A stretch of DNA of 64,000 nt from positions 55,429 to 119,428 of the forward strand of contig DAINOJ010000006.1 of the NCBI GenBank assembly GCA_036744005.1. Direction: 5' to 3'. Position numbers and translations under genes: made by a program. This DNA is from CALCNS01 sp937897315. Its GTDB lineage: Bacteria; Bacillota; JAAYKD01. The notes under the pieces were generated by a model that had not been told where the DNA came from, ran no database searches, and worked only from the letters and a program-made list of their open reading frames with translations. Shown here one piece after another: positions 7,879-15,642 of the stretch (positions are counted from its first letter, which is position 1; each line of letters begins with the position of its first letter).

Positions 7879-8526
7879 ATGAAGTTGACGGAAAGGCAAG
7901 ATCGTCTTGTCAGCTTATTACGCAATGAAGGACCTTTAACTGCCGAGGAAATTGCGCTTCGGATGGAAATGAAAAAAACAACCCTGCGTCCAGATCTAAC
8001 TTTTTTAGTTCGATCTGGTATTTTGAGTGCCAAACCAAAGGTTGGGTATTATTTTGATGGCATGTCAAGTCCTACAAGTCAAAGAAACTTTACCACTATG
8101 CGTGTTAGGGATGTGATTGGACCAGCACAAATTGTTAGAGAGAGTAGCAATGTGTACGATGCTGTAGTCACATTATTTCTAGAAGATGTGGAAACGTTGT
8201 TTGTAGTCAATGAATCGGATCATTTAGTTGGTGCTATCTCGAGAAAAGATCTGTTGAAAGCAACCATAGGGGGAGCTGATTTAAACAAATTACCGATTGG
8301 AATGGTAATGACACGAGCCAATCATTTGATTACAGTATTTGAAGATGACCCGCTCTCACTGGCTGTAGACAGGCTCATTGAATTTGAAGTGGATGCCATT
8401 CCGGTCGTACGGCAAGCGGAAAAGAGTTCGAAACGTGCAGTATTTGTGGTTGGTGCGATCAGCAAAACGACGATTACAGGTTTGTTTCTAGAACAATGGT
8501 CAACCGATGAACAAGGACTGGTTTGA
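7879..8526 (+). CDS. ccpN: CcpN/YqzB-type regulator (HTH plus two CBS domains)
   Basis: 215 residues. An N-terminal winged helix (MKLTERQDRLVSLLRNEGPL) is followed by two CBS domains (from about residue 65: MRVRDVIGPAQIV, and later MTRANHLITVFEDDPLSLAV), which sense adenine nucleotides. In Bacillus subtilis CcpN represses gluconeogenic genes. The start is ATG 7879 with AAGGAG at 7864-7869, rather than the upstream TTG at 7861. It sits directly before ppsR, the conserved pair that links transcriptional and post-translational control of pyruvate/PEP metabolism. A TATAAT at 7835-7840 has no clear -35 partner. Confidence 0.9.
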   Translation: MKLTERQDRLVSLLRNEGPLTAEEIALRMEMKKTTLRPDLTFLVRSGILSAKPKVGYYFDGMSSPTSQRNFTTMRVRDVIGPAQIVRESSNVYDAVVTLFLEDVETLFVVNESDHLVGAISRKDLLKATIGGADLNKLPIGMVMTRANHLITVFEDDPLSLAVDRLIEFEVDAIPVVRQAEKSSKRAVFVVGAISKTTITGLFLEQWSTDEQGLV

Positions 8527-8540
8527 TTGGAGGAATGGAA

Positions 8541-9365
8541 ATGGCGCGCACTGACGGTAAACTCATCTATATTTTATCAGACTCTTTCGGTGAAACAGCA
8601 GAGAGGGTTATTTTGGCTTGCTTAGCACAATTCCCATTGACAGGGAATCTAGACTTACGCAGAGTAACCAATGTTTCCGAAAAAGAGACGATTGATCGGA
8701 TTTTTAAAGAAGCCAAGCAGGCTGGAACCTTTATAGCTTATACTATCGTCCTCGAAGAACTGAGAAGTTACGTACAAGACACGGCGTTGCGATATGGCGT
8801 AACAGCTTTAGATATCATGGGGCCCATGTTACAATCCATTGAAGCATATACAGGTGAAAGGCCTAGTTATCAACCGGGGTTAATGCATCGATTAGATGAA
8901 GATTATTTTAAGAAAATTGAAGCAGTTGAATTTGCAGTGAAGTACGATGATGGCAAAGACCCCCGAGGTTTCTTGAGAGCAGATATTGTTTTATTAGGTG
9001 TATCTCGAACCTCAAAAACACCGTTATCCATGTATCTGGCCAACAAACGCTATTGTGTTGCAAATTTACCGATTGTTCCGGAACTAAGACCGCCGAAAGA
9101 ATTAACCTTGATTGGCAAAGAGAAGATTATTGGACTGACCATTTCTCCTGATAAGCTGATTGAAGTACGCAAAGAACGGCTGAAGACACTAGGATTGGTA
9201 GGACAAGCGAACTATGCTTTGCCTCAACGAATTGAACAAGAAGTTTCTTTTGCTAACAAGCTTTATCAAGAACTAGGTTGTTTTACAATCGATGTGACCC
9301 ATCGAGCGATAGAAGAAACAGCAACAAAAATTATTGATTGGATTGAAGGGCAAAAGTATAAGTAA
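8541..9365 (+). CDS. ppsR: Pyruvate,phosphate dikinase regulatory protein (kinase/phosphotransferase)
   Basis: 274 residues of the DUF299 family, which uses ADP to inactivate PPDK and inorganic phosphate to reactivate it (a related form acts on PEP synthase). The N-terminus IYILSDSFGETAE and the P-loop GVSRTSKTPLSMYLANK are diagnostic. The ATG at 8541 is preferred because GGAGGA lies at the right distance; ATG 8535 and TTG 8523 are in frame upstream. The ccpN stop is 14 bp away. The gene implies that PPDK or PEP synthase is encoded elsewhere in the genome. Confidence 0.93.
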   Translation: MARTDGKLIYILSDSFGETAERVILACLAQFPLTGNLDLRRVTNVSEKETIDRIFKEAKQAGTFIAYTIVLEELRSYVQDTALRYGVTALDIMGPMLQSIEAYTGERPSYQPGLMHRLDEDYFKKIEAVEFAVKYDDGKDPRGFLRADIVLLGVSRTSKTPLSMYLANKRYCVANLPIVPELRPPKELTLIGKEKIIGLTISPDKLIEVRKERLKTLGLVGQANYALPQRIEQEVSFANKLYQELGCFTIDVTHRAIEETATKIIDWIEGQKYK

Positions 9366-9387
9366 ACTCAGAAAGGTAGGGACACAA

Positions 9388-11202
9388 ATGCCAGGCAGAA
9401 TACCGGATAAGATTATTGACGAAATCAATCATAGGGTTCACCTGGTTGATGTTGTGAGCGAGACGGTCCAATTAAAACGACAAGGAAGTCGATATTTGGG
9501 ATTGTGTCCGTTTCATCAGGAGAAAACCCCATCCTTCACGGTGGACCCAGAGAGGCAACTTTTTTATTGTTTCGGTTGCCAAGCGGGGGGTAATTTGTTT
9601 GGCTATGTACAGAAACGAGATCATCTCACATTTGTAGAAGCGGTTCATCAGCTAGCAGAGCAAGCAGGGATTGCTCTGCCGGAGCAGGAGGGGAATGACA
9701 TTGATGATGCCAAGTTGAAGAAGCGTCAACAGTTGTTGGATGTTTGTCAAAGTGCTCTAGAGTATTATCGTCATCAACTTCAATTTCACGCAGAAAGCAA
9801 GACTGCAAGACAATATTTGATTAAGAGACAATTAGAAGATATCACAATCGATCGATTTCAATTGGGTTATGCACCCAGTGGTTGGAGAGGCTTAACCGAT
9901 CATCTTTTGGAAAAAGGGTACCCCATATCTCTTATGGAAGAGGCGGGGTTAACGGTAAAGCAGACTGAGGGAGAAGGTTATTACGATCGATTTAGAGAGC
10001 GAATCATTTTCCCTATCTTCGATATCAGGGGTCGCTGTATTGCATTTGGTGGACGGGTTCTATATGAGGAACAGCCAAAGTATTTAAACTCTCCTCAAAC
10101 GCCTTTGTTTGACAAAGGTCGAAGTTTATATGGTATTCATTTGTTGCAGAGCCAAAAAACGAACCCTGCTATCGTTGTTTTTGAGGGTTATATGGACTTG
10201 ATTACCGCTTGGCAAGGAAATCTACGCTATGGAGTAGCTAGTTTAGGAACAGCATTGACCTTGGATCAATGCAGACTCATGAAACGATATACTTCAACAG
10301 TGATACTTTGCTATGATGCCGATAGTGCCGGGCAACGCGCAACTCAAAGAGGTATGCAACTACTGCGACAAGTGGGTCTGCAGGTTTTGATTGCACAAAT
10401 ACCCGATGGTAAAGATCCGGATGATTTTATACGCAATCATGGTGGAGAGTCCTTTCAGAAGAACGTAATCGAAAGTGCTCTGCCCATGTATCAGTATTAT
10501 TTAGAAATTCTAAAAACCAAACATGATGTACTGACGGCTGAAGGAAAAAGTGCCTATGTCAGAGATTTTGCTGCAATCTTATCCCAAAGTGATTCTCCGG
10601 TAGAGATTGATGCCTATGTTCGTCAATTGGCCCAATTTCTGCAAATCACAGAAAATGCGATTTATCACGAGATTCAAAACTTGCAAAAGGTTGCACTGGG
10701 TAGTCCAGTGCCAAAAGAAGGAACTAAGCAGAGTATCGACGAAATCAAATCTTCAAATAAGCAAAAAAAACAAATCGGACCTCGATTAGCCCAAGATACC
10801 TTATTGAGAATGGCTTTGCAACACAAGAACTTTGCAACGTTACTAACACAAACATTGACGCGAGCGGATTTTGATTCCATGTACCAGCCACTAATCGATG
10901 AATTTTGGTCAGGATGGCAAGAAGGAATTCACCGACCCCTTCACGAACAAGCTTTTTCGCAGCATGAAGAGCTTTCTTCCATGATTGCTCGGTTAAGCTT
11001 GGAGGACACTTTTGTTGATGTGGATTTAGACAAAGCCTTTCAGGATTGTATCGCATACATCTATGACCGTAAATTGAGAGTAACCCTACAAGAATTAACT
11101 ATGGAGTTTGAGAACCAGCTTTCTGCGGGGGATACCAAAAAAATGACTGAGACTTTGGAGCAAATACAAGCAATACAAAGGAAGTTGGGGCGTCAGCGTT
11201 GA
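9388..11202 (+). CDS. dnaG: DNA primase
   Basis: 604 residues with the standard order: CHC2 zinc finger (CPFHQEKTPSF...YCFGC) in the first 70 residues, the DnaG catalytic core, a Toprim segment with VVFEGYMDLI and YDADSAGQ carrying the metal-binding acidic residues, and a C-terminal helicase-interaction region. It makes RNA primers for replication. The frame is open from 9334, but the ATG at 9388 after AAAGGTAGGG gives the usual MPGRIPDKIIDEI N-terminus. It lies 39 bp before rpoD, the classical macromolecular-synthesis pairing. Confidence 0.97.
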   Translation: MPGRIPDKIIDEINHRVHLVDVVSETVQLKRQGSRYLGLCPFHQEKTPSFTVDPERQLFYCFGCQAGGNLFGYVQKRDHLTFVEAVHQLAEQAGIALPEQEGNDIDDAKLKKRQQLLDVCQSALEYYRHQLQFHAESKTARQYLIKRQLEDITIDRFQLGYAPSGWRGLTDHLLEKGYPISLMEEAGLTVKQTEGEGYYDRFRERIIFPIFDIRGRCIAFGGRVLYEEQPKYLNSPQTPLFDKGRSLYGIHLLQSQKTNPAIVVFEGYMDLITAWQGNLRYGVASLGTALTLDQCRLMKRYTSTVILCYDADSAGQRATQRGMQLLRQVGLQVLIAQIPDGKDPDDFIRNHGGESFQKNVIESALPMYQYYLEILKTKHDVLTAEGKSAYVRDFAAILSQSDSPVEIDAYVRQLAQFLQITENAIYHEIQNLQKVALGSPVPKEGTKQSIDEIKSSNKQKKQIGPRLAQDTLLRMALQHKNFATLLTQTLTRADFDSMYQPLIDEFWSGWQEGIHRPLHEQAFSQHEELSSMIARLSLEDTFVDVDLDKAFQDCIAYIYDRKLRVTLQELTMEFENQLSAGDTKKMTETLEQIQAIQRKLGRQR

Positions 11203-11241
11203 ACTATGGGAACAAGTTGGGACGGAAAGGAGGAGTAGACC

Positions 11242-12495
11242 ATGAATGAAAAGCCGATTTCAGAATTCAATCAAAAAAAGGCTGCTGTATCAGTGGAACC
11301 AGAAACCAAAGGTCTATCCTTTCCAAAGAACGATAAAAAAAATCAGGTTGTTGGTGGGAAACCCCCAATCTTGGAGAAGAGCGAAGAACCATTAGCGTCA
11401 TATCAACCGCTGATTAAGAATATTATCGCTTTAGTAAGAAAAACAGGCGAGATCCCTTATGAGGAAATCGCCAATCAGCTGCAAAACGTGGATATGACAA
11501 CGGAGCAAATCGAGCGATTTTATCTGGAGCTCGAAAACGTTTTAAATATGGAGGCCGGTCTTCCGACACGTGGAAAAGAATTGGAACCCCTTGAAGTTCC
11601 TGATGAAGATTTTGAAAAATTGGAAGAACCTGTCATAGAAATTGATCTTAGTATTCCTGACGGCGTTTCGCTGGAAGATCCCGTAAGGATGTACCTCAAA
11701 GAAATCGGTAGAGTGGATTTACTGAGTGCCGATGAAGAAATCGATTTAGCGCAGCGCATGGAGCAAGGTGATGAAGCAGCTCGCGAACGCTTAGCAGAAG
11801 CAAATCTACGCTTGGTGGTCAGCATTGCGAAGAGATATGTAGGAAGAGGGATGCAGTTACTAGATTTGATACAAGAAGGGAACCTCGGGCTACTAAAAGC
11901 AGTGGAGAAGTTCGATTACCATAAAGGGTATAAGTTTTCAACCTATGCAACCTGGTGGATCAGACAAGCCATTACAAGAGCGATTGCAGATCAAGCAAGA
12001 ACCATACGAATTCCGGTTCATATGGTAGAAACCATCAACAAACTAATCCGTATCAATCGTCAATTACTACAAGAATTAGGTCGGGATCCCACTCCGGTAG
12101 AAACGGCTAAGGCCATGGAAGTTTCGGTGGAACGGGTCCGCGAAATTATGAAGATTGCTCAAGAGCCGGTATCTTTAGAAACGCCAATTGGCGAAGAAGA
12201 AGATAGCCATTTAGGTGATTTTATTGAAGATCAAGAGGTCATGGCTCCTGGAGATGCGGCTGCTTCCACGTTGCTCAGAGAACAATTGGAAGATGTTCTG
12301 TCAACTTTAACCGAACGCGAAGAAAACGTTCTTCGTTTGAGATTTGGATTGGACGATGGCAGAAATCGAACCTTGGAAGAAGTTGGACAAATTTTTGGTG
12401 TGACTCGTGAGAGGATTCGCCAAATCGAAGCAAAGGCATTACGTAAGCTTCGCCACCCAAGCCGTAGCAAAAGGTTAAAGGATTATCTCGAATAA
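11242..12495 (+). CDS. rpoD: RNA polymerase sigma factor SigA/RpoD
   Basis: 417 residues of the primary sigma-70 type. After a variable acidic N-terminus with region 1.1, region 1.2 begins at DPVRMYLKEIGRV, region 2 contains GNLGLLKAVEKFDYHKGYKF and FSTYATWWIRQAI (regions 2.3-2.4 for -10 recognition), and region 4.2 contains TLEEVGQIFGVTRERIRQIE for -35 recognition. The many TTGACA-17-TATAAT promoters in this window fit this factor. Start ATG 11242 follows AAAGGAGGAG. It is last in the ccpN-ppsR-dnaG-rpoD series. Confidence 0.97.
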   Translation: MNEKPISEFNQKKAAVSVEPETKGLSFPKNDKKNQVVGGKPPILEKSEEPLASYQPLIKNIIALVRKTGEIPYEEIANQLQNVDMTTEQIERFYLELENVLNMEAGLPTRGKELEPLEVPDEDFEKLEEPVIEIDLSIPDGVSLEDPVRMYLKEIGRVDLLSADEEIDLAQRMEQGDEAARERLAEANLRLVVSIAKRYVGRGMQLLDLIQEGNLGLLKAVEKFDYHKGYKFSTYATWWIRQAITRAIADQARTIRIPVHMVETINKLIRINRQLLQELGRDPTPVETAKAMEVSVERVREIMKIAQEPVSLETPIGEEEDSHLGDFIEDQEVMAPGDAAASTLLREQLEDVLSTLTEREENVLRLRFGLDDGRNRTLEEVGQIFGVTRERIRQIEAKALRKLRHPSRSKRLKDYLE

Positions 12496-12537
12496 ATAAA
12501 CTGCTGAATTCTTTATATAACATCATACGAAAACGGG

Positions 12538-12566
12538 TTGACGAAAGTCCATTGCTCTGTTATAAT
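12538..12566 (+). promoter_or_regulatory. Strong promoter for tRNA cluster 1
   Basis: TTGACG (12538-12543), 17 bp spacer, TATAAT (12561-12566). It ends 21 bp before the first tRNA. Confidence 0.88.
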
Positions 12567-12587
12567 TCGTCTTGCGTTTTATGAAAT

Positions 12588-12662
12588 TCCACAATAGCTC
12601 AACGGTAGAGCAACCGGCTGTTAACCGGTAGGTTGTAGGTTCGAATCCTACTTGTGGAGCCA
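12588..12662 (+). tRNA. tRNA-Asn (GTT)
   Basis: A 75 nt cloverleaf with acceptor stem TCCACAA/TTGTGGA, T loop TTCGAAT and encoded CCA. The anticodon loop CTGTTAA places GTT at 12620-12622, reading Asn codons AAC/AAU. Confidence 0.95.
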
Positions 12663-12704
12663 ATGATCACTAAAGTCTTCAATGACTTTGTTGATAGATA
12701 GGAC

Positions 12705-12781
12705 GGGCCCATAGCTCAGTTGGTTAGAGCTACCGGCTCATAACCGGTTGGTCCTAGGTTCGAGTCCTAGTGGGCCCACCA
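12705..12781 (+). tRNA. tRNA with CAT anticodon (elongator Met, or Ile2 if lysidine-modified)
   Basis: 77 nt including encoded CCA; acceptor stem GGGCCCA/TGGGCCC. The loop CTCATAA gives anticodon CAT at 12739-12741. The paired first acceptor base argues against initiator tRNA. Met-elongator and Ile(CAT) tRNAs share this loop, and I cannot separate them without a model-based search. Confidence 0.85.
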
Positions 12782-12808
12782 ATTGTTCAAGGTCTGTCCG
12801 GATACAGT

Positions 12809-12884
12809 GGCCCCATAGTGAAGCGGTCTAACACACCAGCCTTTCACGCTGGCGACGCGGGTTCGAATCCCGCTGGGGTCACCA
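12809..12884 (+). tRNA. tRNA-Glu (TTC), copy 1
   Basis: 76 nt with encoded CCA. The anticodon stem-loop CCAGC CTTTCAC GCTGG places TTC at 12843-12845. Identical in sequence to the copy at 14548-14623. Confidence 0.95.
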
Positions 12885-12891
12885 TTTTTTT

Positions 12892-12966
12892 GGGCGGGTG
12901 GCTCAGTGGTAGAGCACCTGGTTCACATCTAGGGGGTCGTAGGTTCGAATCCTATCCCGCCCACCA
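12892..12966 (+). tRNA. tRNA-Val (CAC)
   Basis: 75 nt with encoded CCA; acceptor stem GGGCGGG/CCCGCCC. The loop TTCACAT places CAC at 12924-12926, a reader of GUG. Another Val tRNA must exist elsewhere for the other codons. Confidence 0.93.
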
Positions 12967-12979
12967 GATTGTCAGCTAA

Positions 12980-13006
12980 GCAGAGAGTGTACTCTCTGCT
13001 TTTTTT
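12980..13006 (+). terminator. Terminator of tRNA cluster 1
   Basis: GCAGAGAG (12980-12987) pairs with CTCTCTGC (12992-12999) around a TGTA loop; seven Ts follow at 13000-13006. The trmK ribosome binding site comes right after. Confidence 0.9.
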
Positions 13007-13022
13007 GTATAGGGGGTCAGAA

Positions 13023-13721
13023 ATGGCGATTCATAATTACATGACCAATCGCTTGCGTGGGATAGCAAATCAAATTGAACCAGGGCAGGTTCTGGTTGAT
13101 ATCGGTACGGATCATGCGTACTTACCCATATATGCGGTCTTGACAGGGTTAGTGAAACAAGCGATAGCCGTCGATATTCATCGCCCACCGCTATTGGCTG
13201 CACAAAAGAATATAAAAACGTTTGGTCTACAGAACTCGATTGAGTGCCGATTTGGAAATGGCCTACAGGCGATTTCAGAGTGTGAAGCAGATCGGATCGT
13301 CATAGCCGGTATGGGCGGTATAACAATGCGAACAATTTTAGAAGATGGACGAATGCTAGCTCAAAAAGCACATTCTCTTATATTGCAGCCGAATAACCAT
13401 GAAGGAGATCTAAGGAAATGGCTGAGCCTGGAAGGCTTTCATCGGGTATCCGAAGGAATTATTTATGACCGACAGCATTTTTATCAGTGGATTAAGGTGA
13501 TGTATACGGGTCAAAGTTCTCCTATCGATTCTATGGATATGGCATACGGCTCTATTGCGAGGGAGACAGATCATCCGGTCGTCAGACAATGGCTTACTTC
13601 TGAATACAACAGGGTTCGCATCGCCCTACAAGCTATGAGAAACGCAACCATTGATGTGGCAGAGAAGCGGGTTGAAGCAGAAAAGATTCTTCAATTTTTA
13701 GCTGAGATACTGAAAAAGTAA
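13023..13721 (+). CDS. trmK: tRNA (adenine(22)-N(1))-methyltransferase TrmK
   Basis: 232 residues. The Rossmann-type SAM-binding motif is GQVLVDIGTDHAYLPIYAV, followed by AVDIHRPPL and the catalytic-region motif IVIAGMGGITM, typical of TrmK (COG2384). It methylates A22 in the D-loop of some tRNAs. The ATG at 13023 follows AGGGGGT; the upstream frame back to 12969 is only read-through over the tRNA terminator. Its placement next to tRNA genes and after rpoD matches the usual rpoD-trmK neighbourhood, although the usual partner yqfO (NIF3) is absent here. Confidence 0.92.
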   Translation: MAIHNYMTNRLRGIANQIEPGQVLVDIGTDHAYLPIYAVLTGLVKQAIAVDIHRPPLLAAQKNIKTFGLQNSIECRFGNGLQAISECEADRIVIAGMGGITMRTILEDGRMLAQKAHSLILQPNNHEGDLRKWLSLEGFHRVSEGIIYDRQHFYQWIKVMYTGQSSPIDSMDMAYGSIARETDHPVVRQWLTSEYNRVRIALQAMRNATIDVAEKRVEAEKILQFLAEILKK

Positions 13722-13722
13722 A

Positions 13723-13751
13723 TTGACAAAATGCATCTCTTACCTTATACT
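13723..13751 (+). promoter_or_regulatory. Strong promoter for rnpB
   Basis: TTGACA (13723-13728), 17 bp spacer, TATACT (13746-13751). It starts two bases after the trmK stop, and the RNA should begin near 13758. Confidence 0.88.
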
Positions 13752-13763
13752 AAATGATTGTTA

Positions 13764-14141
13764 CACACATTACAGGTTGACTAGGTGATCGCAGAAAGGC
13801 CATCGAAAGATGCTTTCTGAGGAAAGTCCGAGCTTCGCAGAGCAGGATGCTGGATAACGTCCAGTGAGGGAAACCTTAAGGCTAGTGCCACAGAGAGATA
13901 CCGCCGGAGCAATCCGGTAAGGGTGCAAAGGTGCGGTAAGAGCGCACCAGCAACCGGGTGACCGGTTGGCTCGGTAAACCCCATCCGAAGCAAGACCGAA
14001 TAGGGAAGGGATGAAGTTGCTCGCAGATCTTCCGGGTAGGTTGCTTGAGATTCTGAGCAATCAGAGTCCTAGATAAATGATCATCTCGTGCTTTTGGGCA
14101 TAGGACAGAACTCGGCTTATAGGTCAGCCTGTAATCGTGTG
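13764..14141 (+). ncRNA. rnpB: RNase P RNA
   Basis: The catalytic RNA that trims tRNA 5' ends. Universal core blocks are present in order: GAGGAAAGTCCGAGCT (P4/J3-4 region), CCACAGAGAGATACCGCC, GGTAAGAGCGCACCAGC and the 3' ACAGAACTCGGCTTA that completes P4. The 5' stretch near 13764-13781 pairs with 14124-14141 to form a long P1, which I used to set the ends. The P-loop layout looks like bacterial type A, though I cannot fold it fully by eye. It sits between the two tRNA clusters whose transcripts it would process. Confidence 0.93.
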
Positions 14142-14187
14142 AACAAAATATTTCCACACTGAGAATCAGATTGTCACAGAATACTAT

Positions 14188-14216
14188 TTGACAACATATG
14201 ATCTTGTTGTTATAAT
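14188..14216 (+). promoter_or_regulatory. Consensus promoter for tRNA-Gln/tRNA-Ala
   Basis: A perfect TTGACA (14188-14193), 17 bp spacer, and perfect TATAAT (14211-14216), 13 bp before tRNA-Gln. Confidence 0.92.
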
Positions 14217-14229
14217 AGCAAACGTTGAT

Positions 14230-14305
14230 TGGGGCATAGCCAAGTCGGTAAGGCACGGGACTTTGACTCCCGCACGCGTTGGTTCGAGTCCAGCTGCCCC
14301 AACCA
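14230..14305 (+). tRNA. tRNA-Gln (TTG)
   Basis: 76 nt with encoded CCA; acceptor TGGGGCA/TGCCCCA. The loop CTTTGAC places TTG at 14263-14265. Confidence 0.95.
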
Positions 14306-14328
14306 CATTTTCTGTTTTTCGCGCTATT

Positions 14329-14404
<76 letters not shown>

Positions 14405-14405
14405 A

Positions 14406-14470
14406 CTTCACTTTTAGTGAAGAATTGCTCGCAAGCAAAGAACTCACTTTTGTGAAGAATCGCTCGCACG
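14406..14470 (+). repeat. Two imperfect tandem hairpin-bearing repeats in a tRNA spacer
   Basis: Two copies of a roughly 30-35 bp unit with the pattern CACTTTT(A)GTGAAGAAT(T/C)GCTCGCA. Each begins with a small hairpin (TTCAC/GTGAA and TCAC/GTGA around TTTT). They lie between tRNA-Ala and the terminator. They could be remnants of duplicated spacer or processing signals. Confidence 0.5.
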
Positions 14471-14502
14471 CGATAAGTTTTCTTACTAGCGGATAATGAT
14501 GA

Positions 14503-14532
14503 CTCGTTTCCCTATGGGACGAGCCTTTTTTG
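14503..14532 (+). terminator. Terminator after tRNA-Ala
   Basis: CTCGT (14503-14507) pairs with ACGAG (14519-14523), extended by CCC/GGG after a two-base bulge, with a run of six Ts at 14526-14531. Confidence 0.8.
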
Positions 14533-14547
14533 TCCGATTAGTGATAT

Positions 14548-14623
14548 GGCCCCATAGTGAAGCGGTCTAACACACCAGCCTTTCACGCTGGCGACGCGGG
14601 TTCGAATCCCGCTGGGGTCACCA
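14548..14623 (+). tRNA. tRNA-Glu (TTC), copy 2
   Basis: 76 nt, identical to the gene at 12809-12884, anticodon TTC at 14582-14584. It follows the terminator at 14503-14532, so it depends on read-through or an unseen promoter. Confidence 0.95.
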
Positions 14624-14628
14624 AACAC

Positions 14629-14714
14629 GGTGGGATTCCCGAGTTGGCCAAAGGGGGCAGACTGTAAATCTGCTAGCACTGCTTTCGCTGGTTCGAATCC
14701 AGCTCCCACCACCA
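14629..14714 (+). tRNA. tRNA-Tyr (GTA)
   Basis: 86 nt class II tRNA with a long variable arm (GCTAGCACTGCTTTCGC region), acceptor GGTGGGA/TCCCACC and encoded CCA. Anticodon GTA at 14664-14666. Confidence 0.95.
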
Positions 14715-14722
14715 ATTCCACG

Positions 14723-14785
14723 AGTGAGTGGAAGACTCCACTCACTACGGAAAATCCCCGCTTTATGGCGGGGTTTTCTTTTTTT
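14723..14785 (+). terminator. Double hairpin terminator after tRNA-Tyr
   Basis: The first hairpin, AGTGAGTGGA (14723-14732) with TCCACTCACT (14737-14746), has no T-run. The second, CCCCGC (14756-14761) with GCGGGG (14768-14773), is followed by TTTTCTTTTTTT and is the likely terminator. Confidence 0.85.
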
Positions 14786-14875
14786 CATGTTAATCAAAGG
14801 ACTTTTCTACGAGATTCGGGAAATAAGAATAAAGATCTACTGAAGCAGAACAACTTCTGAGAATGGGGTGATAAC

Positions 14876-15637
14876 GTGGAGGAAAGGTTACAGAAAATCA
14901 TCGCATCATCGGGTTTGACCTCAAGGAGAGAAGCCGAACAATGGATTCTGACCGGTTTGGTTCGTGTCAACGGGCTTGTTGTGAAGGAATTGGGAAGCAA
15001 AGCCGATCGTCAACGAGACATCATCACAGTGGGGGGGAAACCATTGGTGTTTCAACCTCAGAAAGTTACGGTCATGATTAATAAACCTAGGGGATACATC
15101 ACATCCCTGGGGGATCCTCAAGGCCGACCCGACGTCAGCAGTTTGGTCACTCAATATGAGGAACGGTTGTATCCCATTGGCAGATTGGATTATCAAAGTG
15201 AAGGTTTACTGTTAATGACAAATGATGGGGATTTAGCATATCAATTGACCCACCCTAGGCACGAAATCGAGAAAGCCTATTTAGTATGGCTGGATCGCCC
15301 CTTGACCGATGAGCACAAACGGGAGTTGATGAGTGGTGTGGAGCTGGATGGCAGAAGAACATTGCCAGTGGGTCTCCATGCGATTGACAACACCCAACGA
15401 CCGGGTTGCGTATGGAGAGTTACCTTAAAGGAAGGTCGTAATCGTCAAATTAGACGAATGTTTCAACTGTTTTCCTATCGCACCTTGCGTTTATTACGAG
15501 TCCGCATAGGGGATTTAGCATTGGGGGCGTTACCGGTTGGTAAAAGCAGACGCCTGACCGATAAGGAAATAGAAGCGTTGAGAGCGAAATCGCAATTGGA
15601 ACTCGAACAGGATAAGAATCTGGAAATAAAGGATTAA
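14876..15637 (+). CDS. rluB: RluB/RsuA-type rRNA pseudouridine synthase
   Basis: 253 residues. An N-terminal S4 RNA-binding domain (EERLQKIIASSGLTSRREAE) is followed by the pseudouridine synthase domain with the catalytic motif YPIGRLDYQSEGLLLMTNDG (catalytic Asp in GRLD) and GRNRQIRRMF. It isomerises a uridine in rRNA; RluB acts on 23S rRNA and RsuA on 16S, and the class cannot be fixed by sight. GTG at 14876 is the start with GGGGTGA upstream. It lies 5 bp before the flavoprotein gene. Confidence 0.92.
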   Translation: MEERLQKIIASSGLTSRREAEQWILTGLVRVNGLVVKELGSKADRQRDIITVGGKPLVFQPQKVTVMINKPRGYITSLGDPQGRPDVSSLVTQYEERLYPIGRLDYQSEGLLLMTNDGDLAYQLTHPRHEIEKAYLVWLDRPLTDEHKRELMSGVELDGRRTLPVGLHAIDNTQRPGCVWRVTLKEGRNRQIRRMFQLFSYRTLRLLRVRIGDLALGALPVGKSRRLTDKEIEALRAKSQLELEQDKNLEIKD

Positions 15638-15642
15638 GAGCA

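Noticed and set aside
12770..12979. A 69-residue open frame across the tRNA cluster
   Set aside because: It runs through tRNA-Glu and tRNA-Val and is explained by those genes.
13770..14256. Minus-strand open frames of 70-124 residues
   Set aside because: They are antisense to rnpB, lack ribosome binding sites and arise from the structured RNA sequence.
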